The notes under the pieces are model-generated. The model did not search any database and was not told where the DNA came from. It worked only from the letters and a program-made list of their open reading frames with translations. The translations under genes were made by a program, and so were the position numbers. From DATCJA01 sp050742335 (GTDB taxonomy: Bacteria; Acidobacteriota; Vicinamibacteria; Vicinamibacterales; UBA2999), in NCBI GenBank assembly GCA_050742335.1, contig JBOGIR010000345.1:1-5340 (forward strand): a DNA stretch of 5,340 bases. The letters run 5' to 3'. This document shows, one piece after another, positions 1-3,957 of this stretch. Numbering within the stretch: position 1 is the first letter of the stretch; every line of letters starts with the position of its first letter.

Positions 1-286
1 CTGTGATGGGCGCAGGAGATTTGAGTGGGGCTGACCTTAGTACGAGAGGACCGGGTTGGACGGACCTCTAGTGTATCGGTTGTCGCGCCAGCGGCAGCGC
101 CGAGTAGCTACGTCCGGAAGGGAGAAATGCTGAAGGCATCTAAGCGTGAAACCCTACACGAGATGAGATCTCCCAGGTCGCAAGACCTCTGAAGGCTCCT
201 GGTAGACGACCAGGTTGATAGGCCAGGTGTGGAAGCGCCGCGAGGCGTTAAGCTAACTGGTACTAATAAGCCGTGCGGCTTGACCA
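1..286 (+). rRNA. rrl: 23S ribosomal RNA, 3' end (partial)
   Basis: This is the last part of the large-subunit rRNA, domain VI. The sarcin-ricin loop, the binding site of elongation factors EF-Tu and EF-G, is visible as AGTACGAGAGGA at 39-50. The conserved stretches GTAGCTA, GAAATGCTGAAGGCATCTAA and GTTGATAGGCC follow in the usual order. The 3' end is placed at about 286, after GGTACTAATAAGCCGTGCGGCTTGACCA, by comparison with the known end of E. coli 23S. The 5' part lies outside the window. The exact mature end could be off by a few bases. Confidence 0.97.
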
Positions 287-294
287 ATTCTCTG

Positions 295-328
295 TATCTA
301 CCGGAACGCCTTAACGGCGTTCCTTGGG
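295..328 (+). repeat. Palindromic mini-repeat, copy 1 of an inverted pair
   Basis: An 8-bp perfect stem (GGAACGCC 303-310 with GGCGTTCC 316-323) closes a TTAAC loop. It is flanked by TATCTACC on the left and TTGGG on the right. The same 34-bp unit occurs in reverse orientation at 538-571 with 30 of 34 positions identical. Two of the four differences are the two sides of a single base pair, so the stem is kept. Confidence 0.85.
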
Positions 329-337
329 ATCTACGAA

Positions 338-355
338 AACCGCTCGAAGGCGGTT
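338..355 (+). repeat. Small hairpin in the rRNA spacer
   Basis: AACCGC (338-343) pairs with GCGGTT (350-355) around a six-base TCGAAG loop. It directly follows the first palindromic repeat and is likely part of the same kind of array. Confidence 0.6.
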
Positions 356-419
356 CCGTGGATTCGCACTGCGCGTGCAAGATGGGAACTACCGTTTGCA
401 GGATATTCAGTCCGCCGTC

Positions 420-432
420 GCCGCTTCGCGGC
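420..432 (+). repeat. Small hairpin in the rRNA spacer
   Basis: GCCGC (420-424) pairs with GCGGC (428-432) around a TTC loop. It is short, and is listed because it belongs to the run of hairpins in this spacer. Confidence 0.5.
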
Positions 433-446
433 TATGGCGAGACCGC

Positions 447-486
447 GCCGAAGCGTGCCATGCGTCGAGTGGCACGCGGAGGCGGG
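447..486 (+). repeat. GCCGAA-stem-GGAGGCGGG palindromic repeat, copy 1
   Basis: The outer GCC (447-449) pairs with GGC (481-483). An internal loop GAA (450-452) faces GGA (478-480). The inner perfect 8-bp stem is GCGTGCCA (453-460) with TGGCACGC (470-477), with a nine-base loop. The unit ends in GCGGG. The same outer pairs, internal loop and GCGGG tail recur at 693-723 with a different inner stem, which shows that structure rather than stem sequence is conserved. Confidence 0.75.
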
Positions 487-518
487 CTGTCCGTTGTTCT
501 TTGAGAATCTCAGGAACG

Positions 519-528
519 CCCAGCTGGG
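519..528 (+). repeat. Perfect palindrome CCCAGCTGGG with flanking partial symmetry
   Basis: CCCAGCTGGG is self-complementary. GGGTT (526-530) can instead pair with AACCC (535-539), so two folds compete. It sits against the inverted copy of the 34-bp repeat that starts at 538 and may be a decayed unit of the same family. Confidence 0.5.
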
Positions 529-537
529 TTCGCCAAC

Positions 538-571
538 CCCAAGGAACGGCGTCAAGCCGTTCCGGCAGATA
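538..571 (-). repeat. Palindromic mini-repeat, copy 2 (inverted)
   Basis: This is the reverse-complement copy of 295-328, with 30 of 34 identical positions. Its perfect 8-bp stem is GGAACGGC (543-550) with GCCGTTCC (556-563) around a five-base loop. Read on the minus strand it keeps TATCT at the start and TTGGG at the end, as in copy 1. Confidence 0.85.
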
Positions 572-574
572 GCG

Positions 575-629
575 CAGACGATCTGAGGGAACGCGAAACC
601 GGTAGGCATGCGTTCCCGAAGATCGTCTG
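575..629 (+). repeat. Long two-stem hairpin in the rRNA spacer
   Basis: The outer 10-bp stem is CAGACGATCT (575-584) with AGATCGTCTG (620-629). A GA (585-586) faces GA (618-619) as an internal loop. The inner 8-bp stem is GGGAACGC (587-594) with GCGTTCCC (610-617). A 15-base loop containing ACCGGT closes it. It is the largest structure in the spacer and could be an RNase III-type processing target or another mobile palindrome; the sequence does not decide between these. Confidence 0.75.
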
Positions 630-646
630 GGACGACCCACCTTCGC

Positions 647-668
647 GCCCGACGGCGCTTCGGCGGGC
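647..668 (+). repeat. Small hairpin in the rRNA spacer
   Basis: GCCCG (647-651) pairs with CGGGC (664-668), and CG/CG pairs continue inside after one mismatch. It belongs to the chain of hairpins between 23S and 5S. Confidence 0.55.
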
Positions 669-690
669 AGGTCGTATGCGAAAGGCTTGC

Positions 691-723
691 GCGCCGAAGC
701 TCGCGGAAGCGAGCGGAGGCGGG
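691..723 (+). repeat. GCCGAA-stem-GGAGGCGGG palindromic repeat, copy 2
   Basis: The layout matches the unit at 447-486. GCC (693-695) pairs with GGC (718-720), GAA (696-698) faces GGA (715-717), and the inner stem GCTCGC (699-704) with GCGAGC (709-714) closes a GGAA tetraloop of the GNRA class. A GCGGG tail follows. I recall this form as abundant in Acidobacteriota genomes; that is recollection, not a search result. Confidence 0.78.
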
Positions 724-740
724 ACCCCAGGCAACCCATG

Positions 741-772
741 TCTGGCAAACCGGCTTAACGCCGGTTCGCTAT
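741..772 (+). repeat. 32-bp direct repeat, copy 1, with internal hairpin
   Basis: Every base of this 32-bp unit is repeated at 779-810, a period of 38 bp. Inside, AACCGGC pairs with GCCGGTT around a TTAAC loop, the same loop as in the repeat at 295-328. Confidence 0.9.
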
Positions 773-778
773 TTAGAA

Positions 779-810
779 TCTGGCAAACCGGCTTAACGCC
801 GGTTCGCTAT
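779..810 (+). repeat. 32-bp direct repeat, copy 2, with internal hairpin
   Basis: This is the exact second copy of 741-772, separated from it by the six bases TTAGAA. It ends only about five bases before the 5S rRNA gene. Perfect identity suggests a recent tandem duplication or ongoing correction between copies. Confidence 0.9.
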
Positions 811-815
811 CAAGT

Positions 816-935
<120 letters not shown>

Positions 936-940
936 TCATC

Positions 941-988
941 TCATCGTGCGATCGATGATCGATGATGCGATCATCGATCGCACGATGA
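941..988. terminator. Perfect 20-bp inverted repeat, probable bidirectional terminator
   Basis: TCATCGTGCGATCGATGATC (941-960) is the exact reverse complement of 969-988, with an eight-base spacer (961-968). It lies six bases after the 5S gene and touches the stop codon (989-991) of the convergent PspC gene, so one hairpin could end transcripts from both sides. There is no T-run on either side, so a classic intrinsic terminator is not certain; it may act as an RNA 3'-end stabiliser or a DNA cruciform. Confidence 0.7.
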
Positions 989-1513
989 TTACGGCGTCGA
1001 CGGGGAGGGCTCGAAGCTGGCCGCCGGCGCCGACGGCATCACGAACCACGCGATCAGGTACACGAGAACACCACAAATGATCGCGCCGGGGTATATCGCG
1101 AGCACGACTGCCGCCACCCGCACGAGCGCGGGATCAAGGCCCAGGTAATCAGCAAGCCCGCCGCAGACCCCCGCAATCTTTCGATCCGTGGGCGACCGCC
1201 TCAGCCGTTTGGCGGCAACCGCGCGCGGGATCCCAGTACCCGCGACGGGCAGCAAGATCCAGGCGACCGCGTAGGCGATGATGCCTCCGATGATGACCCC
1301 CGGCACCACCGACAGGATGACCCACGTCAACCGGACAACAGTGGGATCGACACGCAGGTAGGCCGCAATCCCGGCGCAGACGCCCCCCAGCTTGCCCTGG
1401 TCCGGCAGCCGCGTCAGCCGCCTCGGCCGGCTCGGCTCCGCCGCGGGTGCGCCGCAGTACCGGCAGAACGCCGAGTCCGCGTCGAGTTCCTTTGCGCAAC
1501 GGCTGCATGTCAT
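989..1513 (-). CDS. Zinc-ribbon protein with two tandem PspC domains
   Basis: A 174-aa inner-membrane protein. Residues 3-20 form a small zinc ribbon (C3-x2-C6, C17-x2-C20). Two PspC domains follow at about 32-92 and 104-161, each with the pattern K(L/I)-G-GVC-G-x-YL-DP-VR, then a hydrophobic hairpin ending in W-I/F-LP or MP. PspC proteins sense and respond to envelope stress in the phage-shock system of Enterobacteria; in other phyla the domain is found in many unlinked proteins, so the role here is inferred only as membrane-associated stress or regulatory. No pspA or pspB lies nearby. The start ATG (1511-1513) has a good GGAGG (1519-1523 on the + strand) five bases upstream. The gene converges on the rRNA operon and shares the hairpin at its stop codon. 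Confidence 0.88.
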   Translation of the reverse strand: MTCSRCAKELDADSAFCRYCGAPAAEPSRPRRLTRLPDQGKLGGVCAGIAAYLRVDPTVVRLTWVILSVVPGVIIGGIIAYAVAWILLPVAGTGIPRAVAAKRLRRSPTDRKIAGVCGGLADYLGLDPALVRVAAVVLAIYPGAIICGVLVYLIAWFVMPSAPAASFEPSPSTP

Positions 1514-1518
1514 GGGTG

Positions 1519-1523
1519 CCTCC
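1519..1523 (-). promoter_or_regulatory. Ribosome binding site of the PspC gene
   Basis: GGAGG on the minus strand, five bases before the ATG. This is the clearest Shine-Dalgarno sequence in the window and fixes the start. Confidence 0.8.
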
Positions 1524-1652
1524 AGACAACTCTAATCATGCGCGATTTGCCCTTTGACCCTTGCCTTACGCCTTTCTGGTAGTACATACGGAACCCGGTG
1601 AGGAAGGTTTCAGTGGGCGATGGCGTGGCGCCGCATCGCGTATACCGCGGTG

Positions 1653-1680
1653 TGCCGCCTTCAGGCGGACCTTGGGATAT
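1653..1680 (+). repeat. Palindromic repeat in the transporter leader
   Basis: CCGCC (1655-1659) pairs with GGCGG (1664-1668) around a TTCA loop and is followed by ACCTTGGGATAT. That tail resembles the TCCTTGGGATCT that follows the stem at 303-323 in the rRNA spacer, so the two are likely related repeats. Its presence argues that this stretch is an untranslated leader and that translation starts after it, at 1692. Confidence 0.65.
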
Positions 1681-1691
1681 TGTTGCGATCG

Positions 1692-3182
1692 ATGTTCCGT
1701 CGCGCGCGCGTGTGCATCGTGTTGCTCGCGGTCGCTGCGTGGGGCGTCGCGCCTGGCGCCAGCGGGCAATCGATGCCGGAGCTGCGCTGGGGCGGCGATG
1801 CCGAGGGGGGTGCTCCCTTCGTGGAGGCGGATCCGCAGGATCCGGCGCGCCTCGTCGGCTTCGACGTCGAGATTGCGGCACTGCTTGCCCGCGACCTGGG
1901 GCGCGCGCCGCGTTTCGTACAGGTCGCCTTCACGAGCCTCGATGCGTCGGCCGCCCGGGGCGACTTCGATATTGGCCTCAGCGGCATCGAGGACAGCCCT
2001 GTCCGCCGCGCGCGGCTGGCCGTCAGCGTCCCGTACTACGAGTTCCGCGAAATGCTCACGGTTCGCGAGGCGGACCGGGATCGATTCCGGGTGCTTGCCG
2101 ATCTGCGCGGTCGTCGAGTGGCCACCCTTGGAGCGACGCTCGCATACGACATCCTCGTCGCGGCCCAGGCCGAGCACGGGATCGTTCCCGTCACCTACGA
2201 GGACGACATCCACCCCTACAGCGACCTGGCACTGGGCAGAGTGGACGCGGTCGTCCTCGACTATGCGCTCGCCGAGCGTGGCGTCACGCGCAACCCCGGT
2301 CTCGTCAATCAAGAGGCTGACCTCGGTGTCGGCCGCTACGTCGGCGTGCTGGCGCCAGGTCAGGCCGCGCTGCGCGATCGCATCGACGGGATCCTTCGAG
2401 AGGCGATGCGCGACGGCCGGCTCGAAGCGATCGTTCGCCGCTGGAACATGTGGAACGAAGACCAGCCTCGGCTCTACGCGCGCGTACTGGCGAGCGAGGC
2501 CACGGAGCTGGTGCCCGGTGCCCCGGGCGCCGCGACACTGAGCGTCTGGGACGCAACACGCCGCTACTTCCCTTCGCTCCTCAGCGCAGCCGTGATCACG
2601 CTGATTCTGTCGTGCGCCGCCATGGTGCTCGCGGTCGTCGTGGGCGCATTGATCGCGAGCGGGCGCGTGTACGGTCCGCCGCCGCTGCGGGCGGCGCTGA
2701 CCGGGTACGTCGAGGTGATGCGCGGCACGCCGCTCCTGTTGCAGCTGTTCGTCTTGTACTTCGGCCTCGCCTCCCTCGTGCAGCTTCCGGCCTTCCTGGC
2801 CGCGCTCGTCGGACTTGGGTTGAATTACGCGGCGTACGAGAGCGAAATCTATCGTGGGGCGCTCGAGGCGGTCCCACAAGGTCAGCTCGATGCCGCCCGC
2901 ACGCTGGGCTTCAGCGACGCGCAGACGCTGGCGCTGGTGCGCGGGCCGCAGGCATTCCGCCTCGCCCTGGCCCCGATGACGAACGACTTCGTAGCGCTCC
3001 TGAAGGACAGCTCCCTCGTGTCGGTGATCACCGTCGTCGAGTTGACGAAGCAGACGTCCATCTTTGCCGCCAACGTCGGCAGCTGGCTCGTGCCGGGCGC
3101 GCTGTGCGCCGCCCTGTACCTTGCGCTGTCGCTTCCGCTGGCGCGGCTCGCCCGGCGTCTTGAGAAAGGATGGCGCCGGTGA
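1692..3182 (+). CDS. Amino-acid ABC transporter, fused substrate-binding protein and permease
   Basis: A 496-aa fusion of two parts usually encoded separately. Residues 1-25 are a signal peptide (MFRRAR, then a hydrophobic run ending near GASGQ). Residues 29-258 are a polar amino-acid-binding domain of the HisJ/GlnH type: GFDVEIA is followed by SGIEDSPVR, whose Arg105 matches the carboxylate-binding arginine, and by GRVDAVVLD, whose Asp190 suits amino-group binding. Residues 293-486 are a HisM/GlnP-type permease with MRGTPLLLQLF (343-353) and the EAA loop EIYRGALEAVPQGQLDAARTLG (385-406), which docks on the ATPase. The binding part would sit in the periplasm, tethered to the membrane part. 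The start at 1692 is chosen because it gives a clean signal peptide; the ATG at 1620 would add 24 residues encoded across a palindromic repeat. The ribosome site before 1692 is weak, and TTG at 1680 or 1683 is possible. The substrate is not determined. Confidence 0.92.
   Translation: MFRRARVCIVLLAVAAWGVAPGASGQSMPELRWGGDAEGGAPFVEADPQDPARLVGFDVEIAALLARDLGRAPRFVQVAFTSLDASAARGDFDIGLSGIEDSPVRRARLAVSVPYYEFREMLTVREADRDRFRVLADLRGRRVATLGATLAYDILVAAQAEHGIVPVTYEDDIHPYSDLALGRVDAVVLDYALAERGVTRNPGLVNQEADLGVGRYVGVLAPGQAALRDRIDGILREAMRDGRLEAIVRRWNMWNEDQPRLYARVLASEATELVPGAPGAATLSVWDATRRYFPSLLSAAVITLILSCAAMVLAVVVGALIASGRVYGPPPLRAALTGYVEVMRGTPLLLQLFVLYFGLASLVQLPAFLAALVGLGLNYAAYESEIYRGALEAVPQGQLDAARTLGFSDAQTLALVRGPQAFRLALAPMTNDFVALLKDSSLVSVITVVELTKQTSIFAANVGSWLVPGALCAALYLALSLPLARLARRLEKGWRR
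3165..3170 (+). promoter_or_regulatory. Ribosome binding site of the ABC ATPase gene, pointing to a GTG start
   Basis: AAAGGA lies within the end of the permease gene. It directly abuts the ATG at 3170, which is too close, but lies eight bases before an in-frame GTG at 3179. That GTG overlaps the permease stop TGA (3180-3182) as GTGA, the usual form of translational coupling. Confidence 0.55.
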
Positions 3183-3898
3183 CGTCGCTCGACGTGCGGG
3201 ATGTCACGATCGAGCGAGGTGCCCGCCTGGTACTGCGGGGCGTGACATTTTCCGCCGGCCGAGGCGAGCTGCTGGCGCTCATGGGTGTCTCGGGAAGCGG
3301 CAAGACGAGCCTGCTCCGCGCGATCGGTGGACTCGATCCGATCAACGCGGGCGAAATCCAGGTCGGTGACGTCCATCTTGGGCCTGGCCGCGCGTTGCGC
3401 GGGCCGCGCCTTCGCGAGCTGCACCGGTTGGTGGGCATGGTGTTTCAGTTCCATCACCTCTTCTCGCACATGACCGCGCTGCAGAACGTCTGGCTCGCGC
3501 CGGTGCACGTGCTGCGCGAGTCGCGCCTTGCCGCCGAGCGTCGCGCGCGCGATCTGCTGGACATGCTTGGCGTGGGCGCTCGCGCCGACGCGATGCCCCA
3601 CGAGCTGTCAGGCGGTGAAGCGCAGCGGGTCGCGATTGCGCGGGCGCTGGCCGTCGATCCTGGCGTGCTGTTGATGGACGAGCCCACCGCTTCGCTCGAT
3701 CAGGCGCGTCGCACGGAGCTCGCGGCCACGCTGCTCCAGCTGGCGCAGCAGGGTCGCACGGTGGTCGTGGCGACGCACGACACGGATTTCGTCCGCGCGT
3801 GCGCGCATCGCGCCGTCATGCTGGACGAAGGGCGCGTGGTCTGCGAGGGCAGCCCGTCCGACGTGTTGCCTGGCGTCGAGCCGCACTCCAGCGTATGA
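3170..3898 (+). CDS. Amino-acid ABC transporter ATP-binding protein (GlnQ/HisP type)
   Basis: The 242-aa ATPase that powers the importer encoded just upstream. All nucleotide-binding motifs are present: Walker A GVSGSGKTS (39-47), Q-loop Gln93 in VFQFHHLF, signature LSGGEAQR (146-153), Walker B VLLMDEP (166-172), D-loop SLD (175-177) and switch His203. FQFHHLFSHMTALQNV is typical of the polar amino acid uptake subfamily. Length matches the family (about 240). The ATG at 3170 gives the longest frame and overlaps the permease gene by 13 bases; an in-frame GTG at 3179 has better ribosome-site spacing and is perhaps the real start, removing only three residues. The C-terminus departs from the common PRTREF ending but the gene looks intact. 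It works as a dimer on the cytoplasmic face and presumably pairs with two copies of the fused subunit. Confidence 0.94.
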   Translation: MAPVTSLDVRDVTIERGARLVLRGVTFSAGRGELLALMGVSGSGKTSLLRAIGGLDPINAGEIQVGDVHLGPGRALRGPRLRELHRLVGMVFQFHHLFSHMTALQNVWLAPVHVLRESRLAAERRARDLLDMLGVGARADAMPHELSGGEAQRVAIARALAVDPGVLLMDEPTASLDQARRTELAATLLQLAQQGRTVVVATHDTDFVRACAHRAVMLDEGRVVCEGSPSDVLPGVEPHSSV

Positions 3899-3938
3899 GC
3901 ACGTGCGAGATTACCGCTCGCGGGTGGCGCCGGACGGG
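3899..3938 (+). other. Short gap between the transporter operon and the insertion sequence
   Basis: Forty bases follow the ATPase stop codon. GCGAG (3905-3909) can pair with CTCGC (3917-3921) over a seven-base loop, a weak terminator candidate without a T-run. The last nine bases (3930-3938, CCGGACGGG) would be the target-site duplication if the element follows the Tn5 rule; the other copy is outside the window. Confidence 0.45.
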
Positions 3939-3957
3939 CTGATGATTGATCACATCG
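3939..3957. repeat. Candidate terminal inverted repeat of the insertion sequence
   Basis: CTGATGATTGATCACATCG matches the IS50 inside end, CTGTCTCTTGATCAGATCT as I recall it, at 13 of 19 positions, including CTG at the tip and TTGATCA in the middle. A GATC lies at positions 10-13 of the repeat, as in IS50. The transposase stop codon (TGA, minus strand, 3950-3952) lies within the repeat, again as in IS50. The partner end is not in the window, so the call rests on this comparison. Confidence 0.65.

Larger units (their letters stand above)
287..815 (+). other. Long 23S-5S internal transcribed spacer filled with palindromic repeats
   Basis: About 530 bp separate 23S from 5S, against roughly 90 bp in E. 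coli. I find no tRNA and no convincing coding sequence; the short open frames that cross it have no ribosome binding site and translate the palindromes. It is almost wholly made of hairpin-forming units at about 295-328, 338-355, 420-432, 447-486, 519-528, 538-571, 575-629, 647-668, 691-723, 741-772 and 779-810. As it lies between two rRNAs of one operon it should be transcribed and then removed during rRNA processing. The part just after 287 may pair with sequence upstream of 23S to form the processing stem, but that partner is outside the window. Confidence 0.85.
1514..1691. other. Divergent intergenic region between the PspC gene and the transporter operon
   Basis: Both flanking genes must be transcribed outward from here. 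TTGACC at 1554-1559 (+) matches a sigma-70 -35 box at five of six positions, but I find no good -10 at normal spacing, so I do not call a promoter. A palindromic repeat sits at 1653-1680. AGGAAGG at 1601-1607 could serve an alternative ATG at 1620. Confidence 0.6.

Noticed and set aside
229..796. Several open frames of 60-113 codons on both strands across the 23S end and the spacer
   Set aside because: They overlap rRNA or translate the palindromic repeats, have no ribosome binding sites and show no recognisable protein family.
741..810. The 32-bp direct repeats as a minimal CRISPR array
   Set aside because: The interval is only six bases and no cas genes are present; the units are hairpin mini-repeats like others in the spacer.
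287..815. A tRNA gene in the rRNA spacer
   Set aside because: No TTCRANYC T-arm with a matching acceptor stem and D-arm is visible; the hairpins do not form a cloverleaf.
1554..1589. TTGACC as the -35 box of a promoter for the transporter operon
   Set aside because: No -10 box with a reasonable match lies 16-18 bases downstream; TAGTAC at 1580 is 20 bases away and matches only three of six positions.
1561..2541. A 326-codon + strand frame overlapping the transporter gene
   Set aside because: Its product is a low-complexity mix of S, R, A and T, the pattern expected from an out-of-frame reading of the real gene.
1566..2879. A 437-codon open frame on the minus strand opposite the transporter gene
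   Set aside because: It is a high-GC shadow of the binding-protein/permease gene; its composition is rich in R, H, A and D with no domain, while the + frame has clear conserved motifs.
2882..3601. A 239-codon minus-strand frame opposite the permease/ATPase junction
   Set aside because: No family signature; it lies opposite intact Walker A and EAA motifs and is a shadow.
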